From positions 5,708,012-5,772,011 of the forward strand of contig JAXIVH010000010.1 of NCBI GenBank assembly GCA_036785325.1: a stretch of DNA of 64,000 nt, given 5' to 3'. The notes beneath the pieces were generated by a model. The model was not told the DNA's origin, ran no database searches, and saw only the letters and a list, made by a program, of their open reading frames with translations. Below, piece by piece: positions 38,168 to 51,162 of this stretch. Source of the DNA: Urophycis tenuis. Taxonomy: Eukaryota; Chordata; Actinopteri; Gadiformes; Phycidae. Numbering within the stretch: position 1 is the first letter of the stretch; every line of letters starts with the position of its first letter. A program made the position numbers and the translations under genes.

Positions 38168-38610
38168 TTCCTTTATTAATCCTCCTTAGGAGAAATTCAC
38201 ATTGACCGCCAACCCGTCCGTACATATACAACATAACATACAATATGACAAGGGGGTAGACAGGACAGGAAGACAGGCATGAAAGAAAAATACAGAATAC
38301 AGTAACATGAGGAAAGGGAGGAGAGGAAAAAAAAAGCATCCCCTCAGACTATGTTCCTGTGGGGACCACAGTGTGTGGGCATAAAAAAAAAACACCTCAG
38401 CAACATAAGCACACATAAGAACACTTTACAACATGAAACTCAGGACTTGCAACAGGTTAGAGGGTCGGGGGTTGTAGGTGGCCCAGCACAGACAAGCGGC
38501 CACCCGTCCTGCAACCACTCTGCGACGCTGGTCACAGACCCGCCTGCCGCGCTGGGGGGGTAAAAAGCGGCAAAGGCGTGGTGATGGGGGATAGGGGGTG
38601 AGTTGCATAT
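38168..38610 (-). mobile_element. 3' end of a LINE (same tail family as at 58.7 kb)
   Basis: Reading the minus strand, ggtcaatgtgaatttctcct and the following aaggaggattaataaaggaat match the plus-strand tail at about 58667-58710 (ggtcaatgtgaatttcatct, then aagggggattaataaaggaat). This fixes both as copies of one LINE 3' terminus. The minus-strand sequence beyond (to about 38610) is probably 3' untranslated region, with no reverse-transcriptase residues seen, so its upstream limit is a guess. Confidence 0.6.
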
Positions 38611-40420
38611 CTGTATATCTGTATGAGTTTGTGTGTGTATGTATAATACAACATGTATATATTGTATTTGTTTTCAGATGACGTCACACCAGTGTAGCAA
38701 ACATGTGATGGAGATGAAGAGTTCACGGGACAAGTTAAAGTATTTGGCCAATTATCTAAGACCCAAGGTTACATTGTTAACATTGGCTATGTCGAGATTT
38801 TGGCTCTGTCGAGAAACTTGCCTGTTCTGAAATTGGGAAGTTGGCGATCCATTGACATTCATTCTAATCCAAAAAAATGTTAAGCAACTTCCATATCTAT
38901 CTGTTCATTTTGTCCAACACAAGTGCCCTGGATTGGCAGTTTTCTCCAATACTGCCCATAAACAAAGGAATCAACCAGTTTTGATTATGTGTTTACATGC
39001 CACTGAGCTCTCTCGCAGACTGAACAGACTGAGGCGCCCAGTTTGTTTCAGTTAAGATTTTAACATTTCAATAACATTTCAATAAGTCATGAGGGTTAAG
39101 TGCTGGAGGACGTGCATTTTTTAACTGATTTGAATGCAGTCTAATCATTCACTGCTGAATTGAAATAAAGTTCTCAGTCCCCAGTTGTATGATTCTACAT
39201 AGAACAGGGCTGTCAACACAAATTTGTTTTTCCCCTGAGGCAGTCCATTGCAACTGGTGGGACAAAGCAATAAAAGACCCAGTTTGATGGAAAATGCAAC
39301 ACCCTGCTCCAGGATATTTAGCATTCAACAATTCTAACTGACAGCCTCTCTCTGCCTCCAAGGGCGCTCTAACACCTGAGTCGGTTGGACCATTTCAATC
39401 AAACCTGATGGTACGGTGAAGATGGGGTGGTGTGAACAGTCATTCAAACTCTGGTGGACGCAACCAGCACACACTCTGGTTCGCTTAAGAATAGGGCTCC
39501 TGTCCACTGTGAACCAAACCTAATTGGTTCAGTTCGCTTAAGGTGTGACTGTGATTCGACCCAACTTAAGGAGACGATATTTGTGGATGTGTCAGTTTGT
39601 GGGCACTACTGGCGAAAACACATCACCGGATGTTCGAAAGGGACAGACTTTTAAATGCTTTCATTTTATCTCTGGTATTGTACGAGGTCTACAGTACAAG
39701 GTAATTTACTAGAGTCTACTGACTCGAGAAATTATTAACACTGTGTGATAAATCATTATTTATTAAATATAGATTGATTGCCAATACATTTTTGAATGAT
39801 CTTCCATTTTTCTTCAATGTTTGGACCCACAATCTCTACATTACAAGTACTGCTGCTTGACGTTCACATTTAAGTGCCTGCCCTGCATCTCAAGTTTGCG
39901 CGGTATGGGTGTCACGCGACTGCAAACAACCTATTCTGTAGATCCTCAGCAATAGTCGGGCCTGTACTAGGAGATGGAGGAGTAGGCAGTGGGTACGCTT
40001 AAAAAGTTGAGTCTGGGAAACTCTTGAAGCTGTCTCGATGTGAAGTCACGCATGTGACGTTGTGCTCTCCCCCTCATTAGGAAAGCATGCTCTCTAACGG
40101 GTGGCCATTTGTCTTGAGATGCCTCAGAGGACCTAATGAGGATGGGATGTTAATTAATAAACAGCAGCTGGTAGTACATGTGTGGACAATTAATGGTGTT
40201 TAACAAGGAGGAAGATGGATGATGGTTGGGGCACACGTGGTGGCTGGTCTCGAACAAAAGTTAGTTGATGTGGATCAGGGAACCCTGCCCCCCCACCACC
40301 ACCACCACCCCTACATACTGCCCAGGGTCGTGGAGAAGCACATAACTTACTGGAAAGGGAGTCAATGGGGACACACAGACCTCTTAATCACTCGTGACGG
40401 GCACTGGTGTAGAGATGAGT
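38611..40420. other. Gene-free stretch
   Basis: Short CCA-triplet run at 40296-40310. Otherwise unique sequence without recognisable exon, RNA gene or transposon. Confidence 0.5.
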
Positions 40421-40445
40421 GATGAAGTACATCTTGTTACCATGC

Positions 40446-40508
40446 TATGCTAATTGTATTTCCGCTTATCACAGGCTATTTCATTTGTCCTTTGCCCTTT
40501 TATAAAAG
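40446..40508 (+). promoter_or_regulatory. Octamer plus TATA motif pair
   Basis: An octamer-type atgctaat (40446-40453) is followed 48 bases later by a TATA box (tataaaag, 40501-40508). That order is typical of POU-driven polymerase II promoters such as immunoglobulin and histone genes. No transcript or exon is visible downstream (the next 60 bases are GC-leaning), so it could be an enhancer fragment or chance. Confidence 0.25.
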
Positions 40509-43500
40509 TAAAGACAGTGCAGTGCAGCGGTATCAGGAAAACCTGCCGCCAGTCGCCGCAGTGACTTTTTTCTGAAATTCAACCAAAACCATGAAAGATG
40601 GAAACTTTCTGACTTATTGAGTGTGGAAGCCATTCATATTCATGGTGGAAGGTGGAATGCAGAAAGTGTTTGACAAAACTTTTGGATCCATTCTGGGCAT
40701 GGTGATTCAGCATCTCGTCTGTCACCATCAGATAAGATGGCAGACTAATATTGATGGGCTCCGTCCTTGCCCTCATGCTGATATGGTGCAGAACTCCCCA
40801 GGGCGGACCCTTTGGTTTACAGTGAAACCAGAGTGACAGATGCTCCAGCGGCTAAATCCTCTGTGGCCAAGAACAATGGAATCCATAATCAGAATCTGAG
40901 CAGGTAGGAATTAGATGCAGATCCATTTTATTCAAAACAATGTTTAGCAAGGTTTTATTTGATGTATTTTTTTTTTTTTATTGACCAAGTGCCACTCAAC
41001 AGACAAGAGAACACTGCATGTGTGTTGAGTTGCTGCTGCATGCTGCATCATAGTTTGCAGAACAGGTGTTTCGGTGTTTGCTTGAATTATTACCGGCAGA
41101 CATTAAATAGGCATTGTTCTGATGCATCTCATTGTGCTCTCCCCTTTTTCATCTGATGTTTGCGTCTGCAGAAATGAGCATTGGTATTGTATTATACCGT
41201 ATGCACACTGCTTGATGCTACAATTTGCAGCAATCCTCCAATGACCTGCTTGAATAAATCCGTGCAACTGAGGGGTGTGTATCTGAGGGCAATGTTTAAG
41301 CCTATGATTGTGCAGTATGAAGACATGGTCCTATGCTTTGATTGTTCAACCTCATTTGTTCTTTGCTAAATTAATGAATGCTCCCACCTCTGACTTGTAG
41401 CACAAGCACGCTGGGGGCTTTAACTCAACATCTTGATGCTGGGGAACCTTTTATTTAAAAATTATTCCCGAGCCACCTCTTGCATAAACGCCCCAAAAGT
41501 TTTCGGGACTATTTTATTTTCCATTTACGATGATTTGTGAGAAATTAATAAACTAGCTGTTTTCTTTGGGGGTAGTGAATTCCTTTGAAGACATTAAATC
41601 TCCAACTTGCCTCCATTCTACAGCGCCTAATGACTTTTACCTTGGGACAGGTGCTGCACAAATTGCTTCCTCTAAATGATTAACATCCACAGATTTATTA
41701 GCACAGTAGCGGTGTCAGTTTGCCAACTCGGTGTGTGCGTGAACGTGTGTGTGTGTCTGTACTGAGAGGAGGACTTCATCCAAATGTCCTTTCACGTTGA
41801 TTGCGACAGTTCGCTGTGATTTTTGTTCTGAGGTCATTAAAAAAAGAAAACATCTGGAGATGAATGAGACTGTACATGTATTGCAAAAAAAAAGCCATTT
41901 CAAGCTCAACAAGGTCAATGTTTGGACGGCTCGCACCCGTGACTAAATCTGTTCAACCAACCAGTCACCATGGTCACCGTATGAGTTGTGGGGACGTATG
42001 GCTACTTACAGGTTATTAATGTGTCTCATTGTATAGTCCTATAACATAGGTTGCTTTTGATGATATGACGGTGTGCAGTTGCAGGGCAACAGTTTTGTTT
42101 TGGAAACCCAACTTCATCCAAGAGCGCGATACATTCTTCTTAGTTATCAAACAGGGAAACCCCCTCAAAAACAAACAGCTCCAAAACAAGGATTTATTAA
42201 AGAACGCTCCAAATGCACACCCACTTGTCATAATCCCCATCGTCTGTGAACTGTCATCCGATAAATACTTGGATTAAAATGTGTGTGAAACTCTTATGAT
42301 TGAATCCTCTAAATATATTGGATATGTTGGTGAAAAGACGGCACAGGCGCTTCACTAGACTATACTATGAGGTTGAGGGTTGAATCAATCTTTTCAGCAG
42401 AACAATTCTAGTTGGAAGATTCTTTCTCATATTTCTGTGATGTTTATTGGTTACTTGCCATGTATGTAAAGTGACCTAAGGACTGCTCCAACTGCTAACA
42501 CTGGTCATCATGGATATGACGAAGTCAAGGGGCCATTAGTACAATATAAAGACGAAATGGTAATTATGTAATCATGCTCTACCCCCAACAAAGAATATCT
42601 AATAATTAGGGCATTTCCAACCCGGGTGTTGAGTTACTATTTGCTCAAGACCAAACTACCAACATGCTGAGCTTTGAATGGACGCTTGCTTAATGGTTGG
42701 AAATTCTGAAACACAGTGAAAGTGAAACAGAGGTTTCACACACGCTTCACTTCTCCAATAAATCTTTCATGACTGCATTTATATAAGCACCTCAAAGCTG
42801 AATGTCAGACATCACTGAAGCAATAACTTCATTCACCATGTCCCAAGCAAATGTCAGGTTCTCCCCGAGTACCAGTAGCTCCCGGCCCAGTGCCCACTTA
42901 CAATCTCTGCTCTCCACCTCCCCAAGGAAATTATCAAAGAAACGAGCACAAAAAAACAACACACTCCTTTACATTCCTGACTTGCATTGTATTCAGATCC
43001 TGGGCCTGTTGTGGCACAGTTGCATTCTTTTCATGAAGTCAAATTAGTCAAGAGCATTATGATTGTTGATATGGTTGAAATTAAGTCCTCAAATGTTTTT
43101 TTTAGTTTGCTTGTTAAAAACAAGCATTTTCCTAACTAATTGGTGTGGTGCAGTGTGGGGAGAAGGGGGTCCTGTAATTGTCTAAGATCTTGGCTAGGTA
43201 CGGTGAAAGTTAGAATTCAGTAAGAATGACTGAAATGTAGTACTTGCACCTAGTCTGCTGTAATGTATGGTAGAAAGCAGCACAAGTAGCAAAAATGTAA
43301 AAAGTAATTGTAAAACGTATAAAAGGTATAATGACAATCCTACACGCAGCCCTCTCAAAACAAGAAATGAGTGGCACGACAATGTCACTTGCCACCGAGT
43401 GATAAAGAGGAGAACCTGAAGACCCATTAAACGACTTTATGAGCAGTGTATATTTCAATGGGAAGACCCAGAAGTGTTGGCTGTGGGTTTGACTGCAGAC

Positions 43501-44193
43501 TTTGAGACTAAAGCTGCAGAATACACTGGGTTGTGCTGAACGATGAAGTTGAGACTTTCTGAAATGATCTGGAGCTGGTCGTTTTGCATTAGATCCATGT
43601 TGGCCATGTGTTACAGACAACTGAAAACCTGTAATCTACACACGTGCAGAAGTGCACACGCACTAAGCCGGTCTTGTCTTAGGTTCTAGATATTGTCATC
43701 TATTGCAGAGGGGAGAGCGGACGCCAAGCTTGAAGCCTTACCTCGTCAGGAGAATCGTCACCATCCAGTCTGGCTGCTCATTAAGGTGCTACAGAGTCAA
43801 TCATCACACCTCCGACTCTAAGGAACCGACAGAGGAAAAAAGCTACACAGCTTTCACCTCTACATTCACGGCACTGGTCTTAAGAACAATGGCAACATGT
43901 AGTTCTTGGTTGCCGACGCGCAATACAAAAAACCTGGAGTTGTAATAATGAAGACCAATTCATCTGAGAAAACCATTGAGGAGCCACGGAAAACATTTTT
44001 ACACAGCAATGCTAAGCAGAGACGAAGAATGAATGAGTGAATGAGTCAGGACTGAATGACATGGGGATGTTGAAACAAGCATGTATATATTTATAAATAA
44101 TCAGAGCTAGGGGCATTGACATTTGACTATCTCTGATGGTAATGAATCATTACAATTTGCAGAGCAAAATGTTTGGATTGCCAAGATTAGTAT
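40509..44193. other. Gene-free stretch with conserved-element candidates
   Basis: The segment 41440-41720 has the look of a conserved enhancer (homeodomain-like cores in attaataaac, cctaatgacttt and aatgattaac; no repeats), but only alignment could confirm it. A T-run lies at 40968-40979. No coding region was recognised. Confidence 0.4.
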
Positions 44194-44196
44194 TGT

Positions 44197-44234
<38 letters not shown>
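44194..44234. repeat. (GT)n microsatellite
   Basis: About 38 bases of GT with one tttg interruption, followed by gcacgcgcgcg. Confidence 0.93.
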
Positions 44235-44839
44235 ACGCGCGCGGGCATGCACGCATGGAACAACACAGATTACCATGCAGCTCTATGCTTTTTCCATTTC
44301 AAACGGTTAAAGCTTTCATAGATGAAAGAAAATAAGATGTAAAAATGTGCCCCCTACTTGCTTGAACCATCACGCTCAAAGGAGAACACCTTCAAGCTCT
44401 GTTTTTGTATTTGCTGAGAGATGCTATACACAAACCCGGGACAGTGCAATACGGCTGTAACGTTCTTGACCCAACGTCCTTCAGCCAGGGCAGGGAGACA
44501 CTTTTGGCCTATTGACATGGAGACACAATAGCCGCTCCAGAGTCATTTTCACCTTCACCACGGGCACGCAGAGAATTTAAATTCCGCTCACATATCAAAC
44601 TGGAGGCACAGATTTGTCGCAGATTAGAACCTTATCCTCAATGTCTCCCCACTGCCGCCAAGGACAGCAATCAGGAAGCTTTTTTTTTCTTTTCACCCCT
44701 TAAACCCTGGTCTACAAATGTCCACCATGCATGCATGTCTGCAGAGGGGCTCCGCCATTATCTTTTGTAAATTGGTGAACAGAGAAAAGATGAAATGTGT
44801 TGTATGCTTTAGGGTTATTCTGTTGGACAAGACGCCAAA

Positions 44840-45180
44840 GGAGAGGAGGACGTGTTAGCCGGCTCAGACCCAGAGCACCGGGTTTCAAGGCATCTTCTAA
44901 AGCCGTTTCATTGAGTCCATCATCACGTTCCAACAGAACCGCCTGGTTAGGCTCCATTAGGGACATCATTCTCAAACCCCTCAAGAAGATGACCCGCACA
45001 AGACGCAAAATCGTTATACTGGACCAGGAATCACTCAGCAGCGTTCACAGCAGACAGACACTGGTTAAAAGGGACACACATTGCTTCAGACACAACGCAC
45101 ACTGCACCACCATCAAGAGCCACAGCCCCTGGGGACGCAGATACAGGTCACTCCCATTTAAAATGAAGCGTGCAATATCA
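44840..45180 (+). pseudogene. Degraded L2-like reverse-transcriptase C-terminal remnant
   Basis: In one plus-strand frame (ATG at 44797) the residues TAWLGSIRDI, LKPLKKMTRTRRKIV and SPWGRRYRSLPFKMKR follow the order and spacing of the C-terminal region of fish L2-type LINEs. In family members that region reads approximately TAWYGN, LQRVVRTAQKI and PSGRRYRS. The matching block covers about 44938-45174. A further family-like SRFIESIITF is encoded just upstream in another frame, implying a frameshift near 44930. The catalytic part of the reverse transcriptase is absent. The family match is from memory; a protein search would settle it. Confidence 0.6.
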
Positions 45181-46286
45181 TTAATTACTTGCATGTATTG
45201 TAAGTAATTCAGCACAATTTGTGAGGAAAATAATGTATAATATATTAACATCGCAATACGGATGCCTCCTTTCAAACTGCAGGTTTTCTATACAATTGAA
45301 TTTCTAAACTATTTTTTGCTGCATAGAAATCCTCGTTTCATTACTTTACTTTGGTACAGGTCTTATTGAGAACATGTAGACTGCAGTGGTTGCAGGTTTA
45401 ATAGTCATTGTATATTAAATCTGCCTGGCATCAAAATCTAGCAGGCTATGCTATATTTCCTCTTGTTTTAATGGATGTAGCTTGCCATTACTGATCTATT
45501 GATTAATGGTATAATCGAATGCCATCCCAAATTAACGTAATAATGTTGAATGTTAATGTTGAAAACTATCTTCACCATCAGTCGATGTTAAGCCAGTCTT
45601 CCAGACCAAGTGGTCATGCATATTTCACTCTGCCTGAGGAGTTCAGAGTGAAGGCAACAGTAGAAGCATGCCCTTTGCTACTGTCTTCCATGATGTGACA
45701 TTCGTCTACCTCTTATGGTTGTCAATTGCTGTCCTTCTGCAGGCTGTAAAATGGCCATTAGCTTGATCATAGACTGCAGGAGAAATGTCTGCTCTGTTGC
45801 CTATGCCCAGCTACTTCAACATCCTGTGAATCCTGTCACTGGGCTTCCTGTCAGGACTCATGTTGCATTTGCCAGCCCCCCGAAACATGGAGGGATAGGT
45901 CGCTCGCAGCTTAACAAAGGGCCATTTGAGTCCATTATTTGGATGTATATCACTATATAGACTTAATCATCCCCAAAGTCACCCCAAGTGTGTCATTAAA
46001 TGGAACTCCTGTGAAAGACTTCTGTTCTTTATTCAGTGAATTCTGAATGACACAGATTACATCTAAGAGGTTCCTGAGACATTCATAGACAGTGTGATTG
46101 AAATGAGTTCAAATGCCTTTGACTTCACAGATTTAAAAGTCATTGATTATTAAGCAATACTATTACTATATTTATGAAGTCACTGAAAACAATAAAAAAA
46201 ACAATGGCTGGCCAACATTCAGTCATTGGAGGAAAATATTGGGAGACAACACGGGTAAAATAAATAAAATAAGGAAAGGTTTGTAA
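45181..46286. other. Gene-free stretch
   Basis: AT-rich DNA following the LINE remnant. No coding or repeat signal I can support. Confidence 0.5.
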
Positions 46287-46304
46287 AAAAAAAAAAAAAA
46301 AAAA
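46287..46304. repeat. Poly-A run
   Basis: About 18 A residues in an A-rich context (ataaataaaataagg upstream). It may be the tail of an unrecognised retroposon. Confidence 0.8.
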
Positions 46305-48226
46305 GCCAAATAAAACAAACAGTTTTGATTAATGCCTTTTTGATAACTAGAGGTTGCCAACATTGGCGTGAGTCTGAATTGCTATGTTGAGGCACTTTAG
46401 CTAGCCAATAACAGGTATTTTAAGAGTATTAGTTATACATATCCACATCTAATGGCTGGAATGGGCTTTGGAAATTAAAACCTGCGTAGTGTTGACATGT
46501 TTCCACCCCAAATGTCTAATTGAGTGAATTTGATAGCCCTCATTGACTCTGCTATAATGTAGCCATTTTATCAGAGAAGACAAATTGCTTGAGCAGACAA
46601 GCTTGGGGACTGAGACGTGACTGAAATCCAAGGTGGTGTCCACAAATCACCTACCGTGATTCCATCACTCTCCAATTATCTATATGGACTTAAACAATGC
46701 CCACGTATGTATCTACTGATGTCAATCATGCAACGATAAACGGGTTTTCATTTTCCTGTTTGCCAAATCTTATTTCTTTTCTTGCAAATGTTTTTTTCTT
46801 CTATTACTTTCATATTTATTTTTCATTTTTCAATTATTTTAGCATCAGACCCAAGGTTACTTTATCTGACGTATCTAAAAATAGAATGTACCTATATACA
46901 ATGTGAAATAGCCTTTCTAAAATGTGTCATTGAAAAGATTTATATTTGAGAAAGAATAGCTTTTTCTGAAAGTATACTTTTACTTTTTAGGGTGAGGAAG
47001 TTGTAGGGCTTATACTATAGATGAAAACATGATATGACTTTCACGAGAAAGTCAATGTCAGTTTTCTTGCTTTACATTATGATATTTTCCCTGGCACATA
47101 ATGTGCTTTTTTAAAATGCATACAATTGTCCTACCTTACTTTTGCCAGCTTTAATAAATTATACCCCACAAAAGCTACCTTAGTTGACCTTTTGTGAGGG
47201 ACCATGCAGATATACACAATGACTGACAGGGTGAGTGATTGAAAATTTTCAATGACTGAGTCAATAAATAAAAAACAAGCCTAATATAATCAGTTATGTA
47301 AGGCACTGTGTGGCACATTCTTCTTTTTTTGTATTTTTACTTTGACAGGGAATCAACTTGCATGCGTCTAACAGCTGTTCCTGTTGGACAGTGATTGATT
47401 TACTGTTGGTACTTCCAAGAGAACAAGGAAAAGGAGCTGTATGTTTGCTCGACAACGAGGAACCAAAGTACACATTTGCCAACCATCTTCTCACAGCTGT
47501 CACACTCCCACACAAAGATTTAAAAACTCAAGGAAAATGTTATTACAGAAACCCAAATTCAAACCAAATTAATTCTGTTGTCGTTAGGCTTTGTTTGGCC
47601 TTGCTTATTCCCCCTAAAAATATTAAGAGGACATTTTATTTTTTAATTTGGCTGAACAAAAAAATAATGGCCGAAAGCTATTTGATATTAATGAGGACTT
47701 TATTTGTTATGTATTAAGGTAACACATGTAGTTACTATCTCTTACTTCTTTAACGATTACAATCATTGTATGTCGAGGCATGATCATTCCATGTTTTCTT
47801 CCATTTTCAGACTAAATTTTACTTTGACAGGTGTCAAAGATGTGAAAACATGACTGACAGTTGCTCTCAGTCTTTCAAGGCTTACATCAAGTTGCAGACA
47901 GTCTAGACTGACTGAAAGCATAACAGCAAACGCATTGTCATTCAGACAACCACAAGATGCAGAGATGATTCATTCTATGCATCACATTACAATTCCCAAT
48001 CCACTGCAGATAGTGCTGTTCCAAGGCGACATTTGGCTGAGAATTTCCCAACTACAGCAAACTGTGGCTGTCATGTTATACTGTCATGTGCTACGACAGA
48101 ACAGGGATTTGTCCTCCTCATCAGTCATTGCCATCTAAGACATCCGATCCATATTTCTTTTTAACCCCGCAAATTATTTAAGAATAATTTTGATGGTAGT
48201 TGTCCATGGCATGTCCTTCACAGCGG
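46305..48226. other. Gene-free stretch
   Basis: AT-rich unique sequence. The 119-codon frame at 47358-47717 has no recognisable motif. Confidence 0.5.
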
Positions 48227-48249
48227 AAAAAAAAAAAAAAAAAAAAAAA
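48227..48249. repeat. Poly-A run
   Basis: Twenty-three A residues. No element body recognised upstream. Confidence 0.85.
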
Positions 48250-49206
48250 CATTAGATTTATTTTCCTGGAATCCCTGGCGGATGCATTGCTCATTGCTAT
48301 TCCAACCCCACGTTCATCTCAGACACTGACTGCTGATGCAACCACACCTGTATTGAGTCTCAATCCAACAACGGATGAGTATGGTGTGCGTGCAGAAAAC
48401 TTTCAAAGTTATACTTACAGCAAAACTGTCAACAATGGAAAATAGTCAACATTGAAATGTTGAGTGTATGCTTGACTTGTGTACCACCATACATCAGCAA
48501 AATAACAGCTTAGTGATTATGATAGTTTAAGTAGCCTGCAAGCAGGATTGGAGCAGTACCAAAAGGGAACTTACTTAGTGTTTTGATCACTCACTATTGG
48601 AATCCATTATGGTTATTAAGCATGAGCAGACTTTATGTAACCTTAAAACGTTTAATGTGTGCGTGTTGCACATAATTAAAACAAATGACAGTAAAAATCA
48701 AAACATAACATTAAACTTGTACAATCAACTTTCAAGAGATTCCAATCAATTATGTTACCATTGTGTCTATAATCACACAGCTTTTGCTGCTTCTATCAGT
48801 ACATGCGCTTCATTGTCAGTTGCCTTAGAACCCTGCCAAAATCACACTGAGGAGCAGCACAGGTAACAGCTGTTAAACATACTGGTTTATAATCCATTTA
48901 GCACTGTATAATCCAGGACGCAGAATGAAGAAATGGGCATTTATCTGAAGGTCTGTCAACAGCTTCTTGGCTGAAGAACGAGACAGAGGGAGTAAACGGG
49001 AGCATGGAAGAAAGACAGATTACTTTAAAAGGAACATAAAAAACCTCCAGGCGACAGCTTTCTGAAAGATTTTCCAAGAGCATTCTAATTTATTGGGTAA
49101 TTCATAGGAAATACCTCTGCTTATCAATGCAGTGGCATCAGAGCAAGTGTGATTCATTAGACGTTTAATTTGGTTCCAGAGGTTCCACTGGCCTTGGGGC
49201 AAAACA
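48250..49206. other. Gene-free stretch
   Basis: AT-rich unique sequence; nothing recognised on either strand. Confidence 0.5.
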
Positions 49207-49209
49207 CCC

Positions 49210-49240
<31 letters not shown>

Positions 49241-49247
49241 ACACACA
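49207..49247. repeat. Poly-C then (AC)n
   Basis: About 20 C residues run into an AC array of about 22 bases. Confidence 0.93.
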
Positions 49248-49826
49248 AACCCGACGTACCCCAGATAAGAAAAATAATAAAGAAAATTGTAATGTGTATT
49301 AGCTCATCTCTGATGGAAATCAGCCACATAATCAAATCATAAAATGCAAACATTCAAACAAATGTCTCATCCTGCAGACCTATTTCACATATGTATGTGT
49401 ATTTCCTATTGATTGTGCTCCCATTTCTTCTGCTGGAAAGGCATCTAGACAAAAACAGACAATTGATTGAATATTATTCATAATTTATATACAAGTGTGT
49501 ATAATCTAGTAGCATCTCGCGGTGAGGTTGAATACCCCCCTAACCCCTCTATATCCAATGACAACGGTGGCCTAAACTAGCCTCTACTGTTTAAGGTGCA
49601 GTAAGTATTCTAAAAGGATTTAGGACTTTTTAGGGTTAGGGTTGGGTTACATCAAGGCAATGAAAAAAATAATAAAAGGGGAAATCCATGACAGTTTCTT
49701 GAATTGTATTTATATATAAGTCAAGACTTACTTGAGTCTAACCCACCAGTGGTTCCTTGGGTTGTGCAGGAGACGAGTGTTCCCCGCGGACAGTGCCACT
49801 GGTGACCAGGAGACAGCCAGTGGTTC
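49248..49826. other. Gene-free stretch
   Basis: A degenerate telomere-like ttagggttagggttgggtta lies at 49630-49649; otherwise unique sequence. Confidence 0.5.
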
Positions 49827-50081
49827 AGAAGAAGAAAGGGCCTTTCGGTCTTTATTGGTCATTCTCAGTATTTTCTTTTAGAAATGGTAACTCTCTGCAT
49901 TTGACAAATCCTATGGTACATAGGAGCAGTGGGCTGCTATGTTCAGCGCCCGGGGGAACAAGTTGGGGTTCAGTGTCTTTCTCAAGGACACTTCAACATG
50001 CATGACAGTTGGAGGCGGGGATCGAACCGCCAACCCAACGGTTAGTGGACGACCCGCTCTATCCACTGAGCTACTGCCGTC
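49827..50081 (-). repeat. tRNA-derived SINE, minus strand
   Basis: The tRNA-like head is at the right edge. On the minus strand it reads cggcagtagctcagtggat, with an A box at about 50057-50073 and a near-perfect B box (ggttcgatccc, 50018-50028). The body includes a gtgtccttgagaaagacact phrase and a 3' end with gaccaataaagaccgaaagg, finishing in ctttcttctt. The B box matches the RNA polymerase III consensus, so the copy could be fairly young. I could not identify its target-site duplications. Confidence 0.75.
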
Positions 50082-51140
50082 TTCGGGCTATCTGGGAGAG
50101 GAGTCCCCTGCAGTTAGAAGTGTTCATCGTTTGCCGAAGATTTACAACCCGGACGATGATAGTTGGGCTACACAAGTAAAGGTCCTTTTACATTGAAGAC
50201 GATTGTTCTGTGCAATGCTTTTTTTTCTCCACATCAATAAAACATTTAAAACCGTGGAACTGAATGGAGCTGTACACATATGCAGTTTACCCGATCACAA
50301 TCGGGTAGCTTTGTTCTCGTCACTATGGGCACTGCACATGTAGAGCACGACGGAGGGAACAGGCAATTTGCGTTTCTCAACACAGAATGTTTTCCATTTC
50401 GGATTATTATTAATTTGGCCAACTGTCTATTTTTTTTCCAAATACATGACACCGTATCCTAACTGCCTGATATTCTGCTTGTCAATCAAATTTAAAAAAA
50501 AAAGAATAAAGGCGGGGGTGAGTCCGGTTCTTCAGCTCACATTCGACGGAGCCAGAACTACATTGATAGGTTGGTTGGTGACTCCACGTACCCTTATCAT
50601 GACAGTGACAAAGTGAGGAGATGTTTGGAATGAGAATGTCTATCAAAGTCCCGATTAGCGAAGGGCAAGTGGCAGCTTTCAAGGAAAAAAGGTCACTTTC
50701 TCTTCATCATGTGTGTGTGTGTTACTGCCATACCGAAAGAGCATCTTCTCTATTAGATCGTTAAAGGTTGAGTACTGAAATGTTGTCTCTGATTAAGGAA
50801 CTACAATACATTGCTTTTGCTCATTGTCTTATCTGATGACATCAATCACTTCACTCAATGATTATTTCCACTAACCTCATGGTTTTAATTAATGACCATA
50901 ATGATGGAAGACCCAACAGACCCTTTTTAACCATAAACATATAAAACCATAAATATCAGCTCTCCATCACCAAAGGCGTGGCGTTCAAGCCTCTGCCCCC
51001 ACCCCTGAACCCTAGTTTCCTCATGCGTGTAGCCCCTCTTTGAGTTACCTCCCAGCACGTGCACCTGCCATGAGCAGAGAGCTCCATCTGTACGAAAAGC
51101 ACCACCCGTTAATAAATAAAACAGGGGGAGACTACGACTT
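50082..51140. other. Gene-free stretch
   Basis: A T-run lies at 50431-50438 and an A-run at 50492-50501. No exon recognised. Confidence 0.5.
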
Positions 51141-51162
51141 GGGGGGAGGGGGGGGGGGGGGG
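51141..51162. repeat. Poly-G run
   Basis: G-run of 22 bases with one A interruption; quadruplex-capable. Confidence 0.9.

Noticed and set aside
47358..47717. 119-codon frame as a host exon
   Set aside because: No domain, no convincing splice sites, and AT-rich composition typical of non-coding DNA.
49630..49649. Telomere-like ttagggttagggttgggtta
   Set aside because: Only about three degenerate units; too short to call an interstitial telomere.
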